A stretch of DNA of 64,000 nt from Modicisalibacter tunisiensis. Its GTDB lineage: Bacteria > Pseudomonadota > Gammaproteobacteria > Pseudomonadales > Halomonadaceae. The notes under the pieces were generated by a model, which was given only the letters and a program-made list of their open reading frames with translations, was not told the origin of the DNA and did not search any database. Shown here one piece after another: positions 28,956-38,317 of the stretch (within the stretch, counting starts at the first letter, position 1; every line of letters starts with the position of its first letter). A program made the position numbers and the translations under genes. The DNA lies in the NCBI RefSeq assembly GCF_020148005.1, contig NZ_JAGXFD010000001.1:2197739-2261738 (forward strand). Direction: 5' to 3'.

Positions 28956-29609
28956 ATGAACGTTTACGACACCCTGGTGGCCGGCGGGGTCCTGATGATT
29001 CCCATCCTCGGCTGTTCGCTGCTGGCGACGATGATCATCATCGAGCGGCTGTGGAGCCTGCGGGCCTCGCGCATCGCGCCGCCGAGCCTGGCCGAGGAGG
29101 TCTGCGAGCTGATCCAGCAGGGGCAGGTCAACCTGTTCTGGCTGGAAAGCCACTCGCCGCTGGGCGGTGTGCTGGCGGCCGGGCTGCGCAATGCCCGGCT
29201 GGGCCAGGATGCCGTGCGCGCGCGCCTCCAGGAGTCGGCCACGGCGGTGATCCATGACATGGAACGCTTCCTCAGCCCGCTGGGCACCATCGCCTCGATC
29301 ACGCCGCTGATCGGCCTGCTGGGCACCGTGGTGGGCATGATCCAGGTCTTCGCGGTGATCGTCGGTGCCGAGGGCGCGCAGCGGACCAGCGAACTGGCCG
29401 GCGGCATTTCCCAGGCGCTGGTGACCACGGCGGCGGGGCTGGCGGTGGCGATCCCGGCGCTGATGTTCCACCGCTACTTCCAGCGCCGCGTCGAGGCGAT
29501 CACCGTGCGCATGGAAGAGCAGGCCGGGCGCATGGTCGAGTTTCTCGCCCATCATTCGGGGGACCTGACCCTGGCGGAGCGCCACGAGCCGCGGGGCGAG
29601 CGGGCATGA
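28956..29609 (+). CDS. exbB: ExbB/TolQ-family proton-channel protein
   Basis: A 217-residue inner-membrane protein with three helices (residues about 8-28, 108-130 and 150-172). The MotA/TolQ/ExbB signature is seen in SITPLIGLLGTVVGMIQVF and TTAAGLAVAIPALMFHRYF. With the following ExbD it uses the proton gradient to energise a TonB-like partner or a cell-envelope process. Start ATG at 28956 behind GGGAGACGGG. Overlaps exbD by four bases. The pair beside msbA-lpxK is a common gammaproteobacterial arrangement and suggests an envelope role; no tonB is present here. Confidence 0.88.
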   Translation: MNVYDTLVAGGVLMIPILGCSLLATMIIIERLWSLRASRIAPPSLAEEVCELIQQGQVNLFWLESHSPLGGVLAAGLRNARLGQDAVRARLQESATAVIHDMERFLSPLGTIASITPLIGLLGTVVGMIQVFAVIVGAEGAQRTSELAGGISQALVTTAAGLAVAIPALMFHRYFQRRVEAITVRMEEQAGRMVEFLAHHSGDLTLAERHEPRGERA

Positions 29610-30037
29610 AGTTTCCGCGCCGCCAGCGCGACCCGGTGGAGGTCAACCTGACGCCGCTGATCGACGTGGTGTTCCTGCTGTTGATCTTCTTCATGGTCTC
29701 GACCACCTTCGCGCCCCGTCAGGCGCTGGAGCTGAGCCTGCCCGCCGGCGACCATGCCGCCCGGCTCGAGTCGAGCCCGGTGACCCTGGTGGTCACCCGG
29801 GACGGGACCTACCGGCTCGATGCGCAGGCGCTGGCCTCGCGTGATGCCCTGCATCGCGCCCTGGCCCAGCACGCCGACGCCGCCCGGGAGCAGGGCCTGG
29901 TCATCGAGGCCGACGGCCGGGCGACGCATGCCGCCGTGGTGGCGGCGCTCGACCAGGCGGCGGCGCTGAACATTCGGCAGGTCCGCATCGCCACGCGGCC
30001 CTCGGCCGCCTCGCAACCGCAAACGGAGACGCCGTGA
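29606..30037 (+). CDS. exbD: ExbD/TolR-family protein
   Basis: A 143-residue partner of the ExbB-type protein. One membrane helix near the N-terminus (residues about 14-34) contains the conserved Asp in NLTPLIDVVFLLLIFFMV, essential for proton use in the family, followed by a periplasmic domain. Starts in a 4-base overlap with exbB and ends in a 4-base overlap with msbA (GTGA). Confidence 0.9.
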   Translation: MKFPRRQRDPVEVNLTPLIDVVFLLLIFFMVSTTFAPRQALELSLPAGDHAARLESSPVTLVVTRDGTYRLDAQALASRDALHRALAQHADAAREQGLVIEADGRATHAAVVAALDQAAALNIRQVRIATRPSAASQPQTETP

Positions 30038-31776
30038 CACAACCCGACAGCCTGACCCTGTACCGGCGCCTGCTGGGCTATGTGAAGCCCCACTGGCGGC
30101 AGTTCGCCGTCGCCGTGCTGGGCTACGCCATCTACGCGGCCTCGAGCACGGCGCTGGCCGAGATGATGAAGCGGCTGATCGACGGCATTCGCGATCCGGA
30201 TGCCGCCTTCCGGCTGTACCTGCCGCTGTTCGTGATCGTCATGTTCGCGGCGCGCGGCCTGGGCACCTTCCTGGGCACCTATTTCATGAGCGGCGTGGCG
30301 CGCAACGTGGTGCACGCCCTGCGCTGCAACGTGTTCAATCACATGCTCCACCTGCCGGGGTCCTTCTTCGACGCCCACTCCAGCGGGCACCTGATCTCGC
30401 GGGTCACCTACCACGTCGAGCAGGTCACCGGCGCGGCGAGCAACGCCATCACCGTCATCCTGCGCGAGGGGCTGTTCGTCATCGGGTTGATCCTCTACCT
30501 GCTGTGGACCAACTGGATGCTGACCCTGCTGTTTCTCGCCGTGACGCCGCTGATCGGCGGCGTGGTGCGCTACGCCAGCAAGCGCTTCCGGGAGATCTCG
30601 CGGCGCATCCAGAACTCCATGGGCGATGTCACCCATGTTGCCTCCGAGGCGCTGACCGGCTACAAGGTGGTGCGCACCCACGGGGCGGAAGACTACGAGA
30701 AGCGCCGCTTCGCCGCGGCCAGTGCCTACAACCGCGACCAGAGCATGAAGGAGGCGCTGACCAAGGCGGTCAGCACGCCGGTGATCCAGCTGTCGGTGGC
30801 CATCTCGCTGGCGGCGCTGGTGTGGCTGGCCATGGCGCCCGAGCTGATGGAGGACATGACGCCGGGCGAGTTCGTGGCCTTCATCACCGCCGCCTCGCTG
30901 ATGGCCAAGCCCATCAAGTCGCTGACCGATGTCAACTCGGTGATCCAGAAGGGGCTGGCCGCCTCCGACGAGCTGTTCCGCCTGCTCGAGGAACCCGCCG
31001 AGATCGACGCGGGCTATCGCGACCCCCAGAGCGTGCGCGGCGAGGTGCGCTTCGAGGGCGTGCGCTTCGCCTATGGCAGCGATCAGCCCGAGGTGCTCAA
31101 GGGCATCGAGCTGACGGTGGCCCCCGGCGAGATGATCGCCATCGTCGGTCGCTCGGGCAGCGGCAAGTCGACTCTGGTCAACCTGCTGCCGCGCTTCTAT
31201 CGTCCCACGCAGGGGCGGGTGACCCTGGACGGGGTGCCGCTCGACGCGTACCGGCTGTCGCCGCTGCGCCGCCAGATCGCGCTGGTCTCGCAGCAGGTCA
31301 CGCTGTTCAACACCACGGTGGCCGACAACATCGCCTACGGCGTGCCCGGCGCCGATCGCGAGGCCGTCGCCGCGGCGGCGCGCGCGGCCTACGCCGACGA
31401 TTTCATCCGGCGCCTGCCGAATGGCTACGACACCGTGATCGGCGACAACGGGGTGATGCTCTCGGGCGGCCAGCGCCAGCGCCTGGCGATCGCCCGGGCG
31501 ATCTTCAAGGATGCCCCGCTGCTGGTGCTCGACGAGGCCACCTCGGCCCTGGACACCGAGTCGGAACGCTACATCCAGCAGGCGCTGGAAACGGTCTGCC
31601 GCGGACGCACCACCTTTGTCATCGCCCACCGGCTGTCGACCATCGAGCGCGCCGATCGCATCCTGGTGATGGAGCAGGGCGAGATCGTCGAGAGCGGCAC
31701 CCACGGCGAGCTCATCGAGCGTGACGGCGCCTACGCGGCACTCCACCGCCTGCAGTTCCAGGAGGTGACGGCATGA
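30034..31776 (+). CDS. msbA: Lipid A export ATP-binding/permease protein MsbA
   Basis: A 580-residue half-transporter, acting as homodimer, that flips lipid A-core across the inner membrane. Six N-terminal helices (about 1-320) precede the nucleotide-binding domain: Walker [10 protein letters not shown] (about 374), signature [15 protein letters not shown] (about 476), Walker [13 protein letters not shown] (about 500) and the switch His in IAHRLST. Start is GTG at 30034, overlapping the exbD stop. It overlaps lpxK in turn, as in many gammaproteobacteria. Confidence 0.95.
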   Translation: MTQPDSLTLYRRLLGYVKPHWRQFAVAVLGYAIYAASSTALAEMMKRLIDGIRDPDAAFRLYLPLFVIVMFAARGLGTFLGTYFMSGVARNVVHALRCNVFNHMLHLPGSFFDAHSSGHLISRVTYHVEQVTGAASNAITVILREGLFVIGLILYLLWTNWMLTLLFLAVTPLIGGVVRYASKRFREISRRIQNSMGDVTHVASEALTGYKVVRTHGAEDYEKRRFAAASAYNRDQSMKEALTKAVSTPVIQLSVAISLAALVWLAMAPELMEDMTPGEFVAFITAASLMAKPIKSLTDVNSVIQKGLAASDELFRLLEEPAEIDAGYRDPQSVRGEVRFEGVRFAYGSDQPEVLKGIELTVAPGEMIAIVGRSGSGKSTLVNLLPRFYRPTQGRVTLDGVPLDAYRLSPLRRQIALVSQQVTLFNTTVADNIAYGVPGADREAVAAAARAAYADDFIRRLPNGYDTVIGDNGVMLSGGQRQRLAIARAIFKDAPLLVLDEATSALDTESERYIQQALETVCRGRTTFVIAHRLSTIERADRILVMEQGEIVESGTHGELIERDGAYAALHRLQFQEVTA

Positions 31777-32810
31777 GCCGCTGGGTGGACGCCTGGTACC
31801 GTGATGCCGGCTGGCTGCAGGCGCTGCGCCCGCTGGCCTGGCTCTATCGCCGCGGTGTCGAGGCACGACAGCGGGCCTATGCCGCCGGGCGGTACACGGT
31901 GTGGCGCTCGCCGGTGCCGGTGGTGGTGGTCGGCAACCTGACCCTGGGCGGCACCGGCAAGTCGCCGCTGGTCGCCTGGCTGGCGCGCTGGCTGGGCGAG
32001 CAGGGCTGGCGGCCGGGCATCGTCTCCCGGGGCTACGGCGGCCAGGCGCCGCGCTATCCGCTCTACGTCAATACCGACAGCGACCCCGCCCACAGCGGCG
32101 ACGAGCCGCTGATGCTCGCCCAGCAGACCGGGCGACCGGTGGTGGTCGACCCCGACCGCCCGCGCGGTGCCCGCAAGCTGATCGCCGCCGGCTGCGACAT
32201 CATCATCGCCGACGACGGCCTGCAGCACCTGGCGCTGGGGCGCGATCTCGAACTGGTGGTGGTCGATGGCGCCCTGGGCTTCGGCAACGGCCGCTGCCTG
32301 CCGGCCGGCCCTCTGCGCGAGCCGCTGTCGCGGCTGGACTCGGTGGATGCGGTGATCGTCAACGGGGCGCAAGGCGCCGAGCGTGCGGTCGCCGGTCACG
32401 CCATGCACCTCGAGCCGGCACGCTGGCGCCACCTCACCGATGACGCCTGCTATCCCATCGCGCGGGTGCCGTTCTCCGGACGGGTGCATGCCTTGGCCGG
32501 CATCGGCCATCCGGCCCGGTTCTTCGCCACGCTGACGGCGCTGGGCGTGGCGCACGATGCGCACCCGCTGGCCGACCATCACCGCTACAGCGCCGAGGAC
32601 CTGCGCTTCGCCGACAACCGCCCGGTGGTGATGACCGCCAAGGATGCGGTGAAATGCCGACGCTTCGCCAACGAGCGCTGCTGGGCGCTGGACGTCGAGG
32701 CCGTGCCGGACCCGGCCTTCGCCGACTGGCTGCGCGAGCGCCTGGCGACGCTCGTCGCCGAGCGACACGACACGCTACAACCCGCCACCTGCGAGGTAAA
32801 CGATGGATAA
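31773..32810 (+). CDS. lpxK: Tetraacyldisaccharide 4'-kinase LpxK
   Basis: A 345-residue membrane-associated P-loop kinase that phosphorylates the 4' position of the lipid A precursor, the sixth step of the Raetz pathway. Walker A is GNLTLGGTGKSPLV (about residue 55-66); Walker-B-like segment DIIIADDGLQHLAL; the substrate region RGYGGQAPRYPL. N-terminal amphipathic helix for membrane contact. ATGA overlap with msbA and overlap with the next gene by 8 bases. Confidence 0.95.
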   Translation: MSRWVDAWYRDAGWLQALRPLAWLYRRGVEARQRAYAAGRYTVWRSPVPVVVVGNLTLGGTGKSPLVAWLARWLGEQGWRPGIVSRGYGGQAPRYPLYVNTDSDPAHSGDEPLMLAQQTGRPVVVDPDRPRGARKLIAAGCDIIIADDGLQHLALGRDLELVVVDGALGFGNGRCLPAGPLREPLSRLDSVDAVIVNGAQGAERAVAGHAMHLEPARWRHLTDDACYPIARVPFSGRVHALAGIGHPARFFATLTALGVAHDAHPLADHHRYSAEDLRFADNRPVVMTAKDAVKCRRFANERCWALDVEAVPDPAFADWLRERLATLVAERHDTLQPATCEVNDG

Positions 32811-33018
32811 GGAACTGCTGGCCATGCTGGTCTGCCCGCTGTGTCAGGGCAAGCTGGCCTACGACCGCGAGCGCGGTGAGCTCAAGTGCCTGTATGACGG
32901 CCTGGCCTTCCCGATACGCGACGACATCCCGGTGATGCTCGAGGAGGAGGCGCGGGTGATGGATGCCGAGGAGAAGCTGGGCGAGCGCCTCGGCCCGGCG
33001 CCGGGGCCGAATGCATGA
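32803..33018 (+). CDS. ycaR: Trm112-like (YcaR) zinc-ribbon small protein
   Basis: A 71-residue protein of the UPF0434/Trm112 family. It begins [18 protein letters not shown], with a CxxC pair, then [20 protein letters not shown], the family core. Eukaryotic and archaeal Trm112 activate methyltransferases; the bacterial role is not settled. The usual partner Cys in the second half is single here. It sits in the conserved order lpxK-ycaR-kdsB with overlaps on both sides. Confidence 0.9.
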   Translation: MDKELLAMLVCPLCQGKLAYDRERGELKCLYDGLAFPIRDDIPVMLEEEARVMDAEEKLGERLGPAPGPNA

Positions 33019-33788
33019 GCGAGTTCGTGGTGGTGATTCCGGCGCGCTACGCGGCCAGCCGCCTGCCGGGCAAGCCGCTGGCCGACATCGCCGGCGTGCC
33101 GATGGTGGTGCGTGTCTGGCAGCGCGCCTGTCTCAGCGGTGCCGCCCGCGTGGTGGTGGCCAGCGACGATGCGCGCGTCTGCCGGGCGGTGGAAGCCGCC
33201 GGCGGCGAGGCGCTGATGACCCGCGACGACCACCCCTCGGGGACCGATCGGCTGGCCGAGGTGGCGCAGGCGCTCGCGCTGCCCGCCGAGACCATCGTGG
33301 TCAACGTCCAGGGGGACGAGCCGCTGCTGCCGCCGGCGTCGATCGCCCAGGTGGCCGCGCGGCTGGCCGACGACCCCGAGGCCTCGATCGCCACGCTGGC
33401 GGCCCCGATCAGCGACGTCGAGACCCTGCTCAACCCCAACGCCGTCAAGGTGGTGCGCGACGTGCGCGGCCGGGCGCTGTACTTCTCGCGGGCGCCGATC
33501 CCCTGGGACCGGGCGCACTTCAGCGAGCGCCCGCAGGCGCTCGCCACCGATGCCTGGCTGCGGCATATCGGCCTGTATGCCTATCGGGCGGGCTTTCTCG
33601 CCGACTTCGTCAACTGGCTGCCCAGCCCGCTCGAGCAGCTCGAGCAGCTCGAGCAGCTGCGTGCCCTGCATCACGGCCATCACATCCAGGTGGCGCTGGC
33701 CCGCGACGTGCATCCCGCCGGGGTGGACAGCGCCGAGGATCTGGAGCGGGTGCGCCGTCAGATCGTCGAACAGGAGGGAGCCTCATGA
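33015..33788 (+). CDS. kdsB: 3-deoxy-manno-octulosonate cytidylyltransferase
   Basis: A 257-residue enzyme that activates Kdo with CTP to CMP-Kdo for LPS inner core. N-terminal motif [17 protein letters not shown] binds the nucleotide; [13 protein letters not shown] and IPWDR are family marks. A slippage-prone run of three LEQ codon triplets lies at 33630-33656. ATGA overlap with ycaR and TGATG overlap with the next gene. Confidence 0.95.
   Translation: MSEFVVVIPARYAASRLPGKPLADIAGVPMVVRVWQRACLSGAARVVVASDDARVCRAVEAAGGEALMTRDDHPSGTDRLAEVAQALALPAETIVVNVQGDEPLLPPASIAQVAARLADDPEASIATLAAPISDVETLLNPNAVKVVRDVRGRALYFSRAPIPWDRAHFSERPQALATDAWLRHIGLYAYRAGFLADFVNWLPSPLEQLEQLEQLRALHHGHHIQVALARDVHPAGVDSAEDLERVRRQIVEQEGAS
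33630..33656 (+). repeat. Three copies of a 9-base repeat inside kdsB
   Basis: CTCGAGCAG occurs three times in tandem and in frame, giving LEQLEQLEQ before LRALHHG. Family members usually have a related but non-repetitive E/L/Q stretch here, so one or two units may be a local expansion. Length changes would keep the frame. Confidence 0.75.
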
Positions 33789-34258
33789 TGCGCGTGCTGT
33801 TCGTGTGCCTGGGCAACATCTGCCGCTCGCCGAGCGCCGAGGGCGTGTTCCGCGAGCAGCTGCGCCAGGCGGGGCTGGCCGACCGGGTCGAGGTCGACTC
33901 CTGCGGCATCGGCCACTGGCATGTCGGCAAGGCGCCGGATCGGCGGGCGCAGGCGGCGGCGGGTCAGCGGGGCATCGATCTCTCCGCGCTGCGCGCCCGC
34001 ATGCTGGAGGCCGAGGATTTCGAGCGCTTCGACTATATCCTGGCCATGGATCACGACAACCTCGCCGCGATCGAGGCGCGCAGGCCCGCGGGTTGCCGGG
34101 CACGAATTGATCTTTTCCTGAGCTATGCCGGCCGTCCCGACGAGGCCGTGCCCGATCCCTATTTCGGCGGCGATGACGGCTTCGAACACGTGCTCGACCT
34201 CATCGAGGCGGCGAGTCGGGGGCTGATCGACGCGCTGCGGCGGCAGCTGTCGGCATGA
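33785..34258 (+). CDS. Low-molecular-weight protein-tyrosine phosphatase
   Basis: A 157-residue phosphatase. The active-site loop CLGNICRSP (Cys 8 to Arg 14, CX5R) stands at the N-terminus and the general-acid Asp in AVPDPYFGG near the C-terminus, the standard layout. In many bacteria such enzymes (Wzb, Etp) dephosphorylate capsule tyrosine kinases, but no kinase gene is near; the order kdsB-phosphatase-murB is common in Pseudomonas-type genomes. A second ATG at 33788 is possible. Confidence 0.92.
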   Translation: MMRVLFVCLGNICRSPSAEGVFREQLRQAGLADRVEVDSCGIGHWHVGKAPDRRAQAAAGQRGIDLSALRARMLEAEDFERFDYILAMDHDNLAAIEARRPAGCRARIDLFLSYAGRPDEAVPDPYFGGDDGFEHVLDLIEAASRGLIDALRRQLSA

Positions 34259-35283
34259 AGGTACTGCGTGAGGTCGACCTCCAGGCGCTGAACACGCTGG
34301 GGCTGCCCGCCACGGCGGAATCACTGACCCGGGTGGCATCGGTCGACGAGGCGCGTGACGCCCTCGCCTGGGCCGAGGTGCGGGGCTGCTCGCTGACGGT
34401 GATCGGTGGTGGCAGTAATCTGGTGCTTCAGCCCTGGCTGCCGGGGCTGGTGGTGGTGCCGAGCGGCACGGACTGGCATCTCGAGCCGCTGGCCGGCGAT
34501 GACGTCCGCGTGCAGGTGGCGGCCGGTGTGAACTGGCACCGGCTGGTCGTGGCGCTGGCCGAGCAGGGGCTGTGGGGCACCGAGAATCTGGCCCTGATCC
34601 CCGGCCTGGCGGGCGCGGCGCCCATCCAGAACATCGGCGCCTACGGCGTCGAGCTGGCGGAGGTGCTCGAGGCGGTGCACCTGATCGAGCGCGACACCCT
34701 CGAGGCGCGCGTGCTGACCCGCGAGGAGTGCGCCTTCGGCTATCGGGACAGCGTCTTCAAGCAGGCCCTGGCCGGGCGAGTGATCATCACGCGACTGGTG
34801 CTGCGGGTGTCGCGGCGCCCGCGGCCGCGGCTCGACTACGGCGATCTTGCCGCGCGCGTTCCCGCCTCCCCCTCCGCCGCCGATGTCGTCGCCGCCGTCA
34901 GCGCGGTGCGGCGCGAGAAACTGCCGGATCCGGCGGTGCTCGGCAATGCCGGCAGCTTCTTCACCAACCCGGTCATCGACGTGGCGAGGGCGCAGCGGCT
35001 GCTGGACGAGTGGCCCGGCATGCCGCACTTCCCGCTGGCCGATGGCCGCGTCAAGCTTGCCGCCGGCTGGCTGATCGATCGCAGCGGTCTCAAGGGACTG
35101 CGCGATGGCCACGTCGGCGTGCACGACCGGCAGGCTCTGGTACTGGTGCATCACGGGGGCGGGAGCGCCGCGGAGCTGCTGGCGCTCGCCGAGCGGGTGG
35201 CGGCGATGGTGGAGGCGCGTTTCGGTGTACGCCTGACGCGCGAGCCGCGGGTGCTGGGGGAAGCCGTGCCCGGCAAGGCGTAA
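34255..35283 (+). CDS. murB: UDP-N-acetylenolpyruvoylglucosamine reductase MurB
   Basis: A 342-residue FAD enzyme that reduces UDP-GlcNAc-enolpyruvate to UDP-MurNAc with NADPH. It is the type I form with the FAD-binding region (VIGGGSNLVLQPWLPG; GLAGAAPIQNIGAYG), the catalytic Arg in FGYRDSVFK, the proton-donor Ser in GNAGSFFTNPVI and the C-terminal Glu in TREPRVLG. Last gene of the overlapping envelope run that starts at exbB. Confidence 0.95.
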   Translation: MKVLREVDLQALNTLGLPATAESLTRVASVDEARDALAWAEVRGCSLTVIGGGSNLVLQPWLPGLVVVPSGTDWHLEPLAGDDVRVQVAAGVNWHRLVVALAEQGLWGTENLALIPGLAGAAPIQNIGAYGVELAEVLEAVHLIERDTLEARVLTREECAFGYRDSVFKQALAGRVIITRLVLRVSRRPRPRLDYGDLAARVPASPSAADVVAAVSAVRREKLPDPAVLGNAGSFFTNPVIDVARAQRLLDEWPGMPHFPLADGRVKLAAGWLIDRSGLKGLRDGHVGVHDRQALVLVHHGGGSAAELLALAERVAAMVEARFGVRLTREPRVLGEAVPGKA

Positions 35284-35317
35284 GCGGGGGCATGGGGTTC
35301 AATCGACGCAACACGAA

Positions 35318-35348
35318 AAGGGCCCGTCGGCAAAACCGACGGGCCCTT
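35318..35348 (-). terminator. Rho-independent terminator of the tRNA-Met gene
   Basis: Perfect 13-base stem AAGGGCCCGTCGG (35318-35330) with its complement 35336-35348. Read on the minus strand it has loop TTTTG and is followed by TTCGTGTT, ten bases after the tRNA 3' end. It may also stop murB transcription from the other side. Confidence 0.8.
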
Positions 35349-35357
35349 CGCGTATTC

Positions 35358-35434
35358 TGGTGGCTACGCCCTGATTCGAACAGGGGACCCCATCATTATG
35401 AGTGATGTGCTCTAACCAGCTGAGCTACGTAGCC
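35358..35434 (-). tRNA. tRNA-Met (CAU), elongator
   Basis: 77 bases with an encoded CCA end. Acceptor GGCTACG pairs with CGTAGCC; the D-arm AGCTCAGCTGGTTAGAGC, anticodon stem CATCA/TGATG with loop CTCATAA (anticodon CAT), and T-arm CCCTG TTCGAAT CAGGG are all canonical. It begins with a G-C pair and the arm sequences match E. coli elongator tRNA-Met rather than the initiator. The CAT anticodon could also be lysidine-modified Ile, but the close match argues for Met. Confidence 0.95.
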
Positions 35435-35529
35435 GTTCAACGAGGGCGAATACTACGCTCAAGATACTGAGCTGTCAATGAATATCGCACTGACTGGAAA
35501 ACGGCGCCTGTCTGATCCCAAGGGGCCCT

Positions 35530-35617
35530 GGGGACAAGCTGCAGAGGAGGTCCGACGCCAGGGAGGGCGTCGGTAGCCTACAAGGATGTATTCATGGCGC
35601 CTCATCGCAAGCTTGTC
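35530..35617. repeat. Structured intergenic element with nested inverted repeats
   Basis: Outer arms GACAAGCT (35533-35540) and AGCTTGTC (35610-35617) enclose two hairpins: an 8-base stem CCGACGCC/GGCGTCGG with loop AGGGAG (35552-35573), and TACA/TGTA with loop AGGA (35579-35590). Both loops share AGG(G)A. This resembles short palindromic intergenic repeats with a stem-AGGGATG-stem pattern that I recall from Halomonas and Marinobacter genomes; that comparison is from memory. It lies between tRNA-Met and ychF, and only one copy was noticed here. Confidence 0.55.
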
Positions 35618-35661
35618 GACAGGTCAGCCCCGAGCGCCATGGTACTTTCCGACGAGATCAG

Positions 35662-36753
35662 TCAGACGTTGAAGCGGAAGTGGATGACATCGCCATCGGC
35701 GACGATGTAATCCTTGCCTTCCAGTCGCCACTTGCCGGCTTCCTTGGCGCCGGACTCGCCACCCAGCGTGACGAAGTCGTCGTAGGCGACCACTTCGGCG
35801 CGGATGAAGCCCTTCTCGAAGTCGGTGTGGATGACGCCAGCGGCCTGCGGGGCGGTGGCGCCGACCTTGACCGTCCAGGCGCGGACTTCCTTGACGCCCG
35901 CGGTGAAGTAGGTCTGCAGGCCGAGAAGGTGGTAGCCGGCACGAATCACCCGGTCGAGTCCCGGCTCCTCCATGCCCATCTCGTCGAGGAACATCGCCCG
36001 CTCCTCGTCCTCCAGCTCGGCGATCTCGGCTTCCAGTTGGTTGCAGACCGGCACCACCACGGCGCCTTCCTCGGCGGCGATCTCGTGGACCGTGTCGAGG
36101 TGCGGGTTGTTCTCGAAGCCGTCCTCGTTGACGTTGGCGATGTACATGGTCGGCTTGAGCGTCAGGAAGCCGTAGCTCTTGAGCTGGCGCTTCTCGTCGT
36201 CGGACAGGTCGAAGCTGCGCAGCGGCAGGCCCTCGGCCAGGTGCGGCTGGATGCGCTCGAGAATCGCCTTGGTGGCGATCGCCTCCTTGTCGCCGCCCTT
36301 GACCACCCGGATCAGGCGCTGGATGGCGCGCTCGACGCTGTCCAGGTCGGCCAGCGCCAGTTCCAGGTTGATGGTCTCGATGTCGGCGCGCGGATCGACC
36401 TGGTTGGCCACGTGGATGACGTTGTCGTTGTCGAAGCAGCGCACCACGTGGGCGATGGCATCGGTCTCGCGGATGTTGGCGAGGAACTGGTTGCCCAGGC
36501 CCTCGCCCTTGGAGGCGCCCGCCACCAGCCCGGCGATGTCGACGAACTCCATGGTGGTGGGCACGACCTTCTCGGGCTTGACGATCTCGGCGAGCTTGTC
36601 GAGCCGCGGGTCGGGCATCGGCACGATGCCGGTATTGGGCTCGATGGTGCAGAAGGGGAAGTTCTCGGCGTCGATGCCGGACTTGGTGAGCGCATTGAAG
36701 AGCGTGGACTTGCCGACGTTGGGCAAGCCGACGATGCCGCAGTTGAATCCCAT
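35662..36753 (-). CDS. ychF: Ribosome-associated ATPase YchF (OLA1 family)
   Basis: A 363-residue P-loop protein of the Obg superfamily that hydrolyses ATP rather than GTP and affects stress responses. G1 motif GLPNVGKST (9-17), switch region near [19 protein letters not shown], and the altered specificity motif NVNEDGF in place of NKxD, typical of YchF. A TGS domain closes the protein (GWRV-type segment [15 protein letters not shown]...[14 protein letters not shown]). Length equals E. coli YchF. The pth gene is 166 bases upstream, separated by the 7-base tandem repeat. Confidence 0.96.
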   Translation of the reverse strand: MGFNCGIVGLPNVGKSTLFNALTKSGIDAENFPFCTIEPNTGIVPMPDPRLDKLAEIVKPEKVVPTTMEFVDIAGLVAGASKGEGLGNQFLANIRETDAIAHVVRCFDNDNVIHVANQVDPRADIETINLELALADLDSVERAIQRLIRVVKGGDKEAIATKAILERIQPHLAEGLPLRSFDLSDDEKRQLKSYGFLTLKPTMYIANVNEDGFENNPHLDTVHEIAAEEGAVVVPVCNQLEAEIAELEDEERAMFLDEMGMEEPGLDRVIRAGYHLLGLQTYFTAGVKEVRAWTVKVGATAPQAAGVIHTDFEKGFIRAEVVAYDDFVTLGGESGAKEAGKWRLEGKDYIVADGDVIHFRFNV

Positions 36754-36834
36754 GGGTGTTCCTGACGATGAGAAGAGCGAGTGAACGAATGGCGGGCATT
36801 CTACGGGACACCGCGGGCGGGGGCCATACTCTCA

Positions 36835-36925
36835 GCTACGGGCTACGGGCTACGGGCTACGGGCTACGGGCTACGGGCTACGGGCTACGGGCTACGGGCT
36901 ACGGGCTACGGGCTACGGGCTACGG
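36835..36925. repeat. Heptanucleotide tandem repeat, 13 perfect copies
   Basis: GCTACGG is repeated 13 times without a mismatch across 91 bases between the start of ychF and the end of pth. The last copy includes the pth stop codon (TAG on the minus strand). A unit of seven changes the frame with every copy gained or lost, but here it lies at or beyond a stop, so the coding effect should be small; leader length of ychF mRNA would change. Such arrays arise by slippage and often vary between strains. Confidence 0.95.
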
Positions 36926-37504
36926 CGTGAAACTGTGCAGCCGGTTCATCGCCCGGGCCCAGTCGCCGGCGAGGGCGTCGGGCAGGGTGGCGAGGCATTC
37001 GTCGAGGGCGGCGTCGATGGCCTGACGCTCGGCCTTGCCGGGGCGACCCAGCACGTAGTTGGTGACCTGCCTGGCGTTGCCGGGGTGGCCGATGCCGATG
37101 CGCAGGCGGTGGAAGTCCTTGCGGTTGCCCAGCGCGCTGATGGTATCGCGCAGGCCGTTGTGGCCGCCGTGACCGCCGCCGGTCTTGTAGCGGGCGGTGC
37201 CGGGGGCGATGTCGAGCTCGTCGTGGGCGACGAGCAGTTCATCGGGGGAGAGCTTGAAGAACTGGCAGAGCGCGGCGACAGCGGCGCCGCTGCGATTCAT
37301 GAAGGTGGTCGGGTTGAGCAGATGCACATCCCGACCGGCGAAGTGGACCTTGGCGTACTGGCCGAGGAACTTCTTCTCCATGCGCAGCGGCGCGTGGCTG
37401 TCGCGCGCGATGGCTTCCACCAGCCAGGCGCCCGCATTGTGACGGGTGTCGGCGTACTCGGGGCCGGGGTTGCCCAGGCCGATGATCGCTTTCACTTGAC
37501 TCAT
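36920..37504 (-). CDS. pth: Peptidyl-tRNA hydrolase
   Basis: A 194-residue enzyme that frees tRNA from prematurely released peptidyl-tRNA. The catalytic His 22 is in YADTRHNAGAW; FMNRSGAAVAAL, VAHDELDIAPG and GGHGGHNGLRD are the other conserved motifs. Length is typical. The stop codon lies inside the last unit of the heptamer array. Follows rplY by 42 bases, as in other gammaproteobacteria. Confidence 0.95.
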   Translation of the reverse strand: MSQVKAIIGLGNPGPEYADTRHNAGAWLVEAIARDSHAPLRMEKKFLGQYAKVHFAGRDVHLLNPTTFMNRSGAAVAALCQFFKLSPDELLVAHDELDIAPGTARYKTGGGHGGHNGLRDTISALGNRKDFHRLRIGIGHPGNARQVTNYVLGRPGKAERQAIDAALDECLATLPDALAGDWARAMNRLHSFTP

Positions 37505-37546
37505 GCGGGGCCTTGTCTCGCGGGTGGTTGCCGGGCGTCCGACGTC

Positions 37547-38203
37547 TTACTCTTCGGACTGGCCTTCTTCGCCGCCTTCACCTTCAGCGGCTTCCTCGTC
37601 GCTGCCTTCGCTCGCAGTACCGCGGGTCGGGCGGGTGATGCTGACCACACCGGCGTCGTGCGACTCGCCGTGGCTCAGCTCGACCAGGGTCACGCCGGCC
37701 GGCAGCGTGAGGTCGGACAGGTGCAGGGTCTCGCCCAGGCCCAGGCCGCTGACGTCGACCTCGAGGTACTCCGGCAGGTCCTTCGGCAGGCAGCTGATCT
37801 GGACTTCGGTGGCCAGCACGTGGAGGACGCCGCCGTCTTCCTTGATGCCCTTGCACTCGTCCTCGCCCAGCACGTGCAGCGGGACGTTCAGGGTCATGGC
37901 GTGGGTGGCGTCGACACGCAGGAAGTCGGCGTGGGTGATCAGCGCCTTGTACGGATGGCGCTGCAGGTCACGGATGACAACCTGCTCCTTGGTGCCGTCG
38001 ACGTCGATGTTGATGATCGAGGAGAAGAAGGCTTCCTCTTCGAGCGCCTTGTAGAAGGCCGGCTTGTCGATGGTGATCGGCTGCGGGGCCTTCTCGCCGC
38101 CGTAGATGATGGCGGCGACTTGCTGGTTCTCGCGACGCAGGCGGCGGCTCGCACCTTTCCCCAGGTCGGTTCGAACGTTGGCGGTCAGTTGATAGTCGGA
38201 CAT
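37547..38203 (-). CDS. rplY: 50S ribosomal protein L25, long Ctc form
   Basis: A 218-residue 5S-rRNA-binding ribosomal protein. The N-terminal L25 domain ([20 protein letters not shown]...AIIYGGE) is followed by the TL5/Ctc C-terminal domain, absent from the 94-residue E. coli protein, and a strongly acidic tail ([20 protein letters not shown]), as often seen in salt-loving bacteria. The ATG at 38203 has GAGAGG upstream; a longer open frame to 38287 has no good start. Between prs and pth, the conserved order. Confidence 0.94.
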   Translation of the reverse strand: MSDYQLTANVRTDLGKGASRRLRRENQQVAAIIYGGEKAPQPITIDKPAFYKALEEEAFFSSIINIDVDGTKEQVVIRDLQRHPYKALITHADFLRVDATHAMTLNVPLHVLGEDECKGIKEDGGVLHVLATEVQISCLPKDLPEYLEVDVSGLGLGETLHLSDLTLPAGVTLVELSHGESHDAGVVSITRPTRGTASEGSDEEAAEGEGGEEGQSEE

Positions 38204-38317
38204 GGTTAACCTCTCGGGGTCGAAATAAGGAAGCGGCATCGCCCGCGACCAGACGATGCCGTTTCCGATCAGCGCCTCACGGCGCACGTTCGGGGCGAAA
38301 TGCCCCGCTGCAAGCGC

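Noticed and set aside
29809-31866. 685-codon frame antisense to exbD-msbA-lpxK
   Set aside because: Shadow of the overlapping, well-identified envelope genes; low-complexity translation.
36756-37025. Plus-strand frame giving a repeating YGLRATG peptide across the heptamer array
   Set aside because: The peptide is only the translation of the 7-base repeat. It overlaps pth and ychF start regions and has no ribosome site. The array has no spacers, so it is not CRISPR either.
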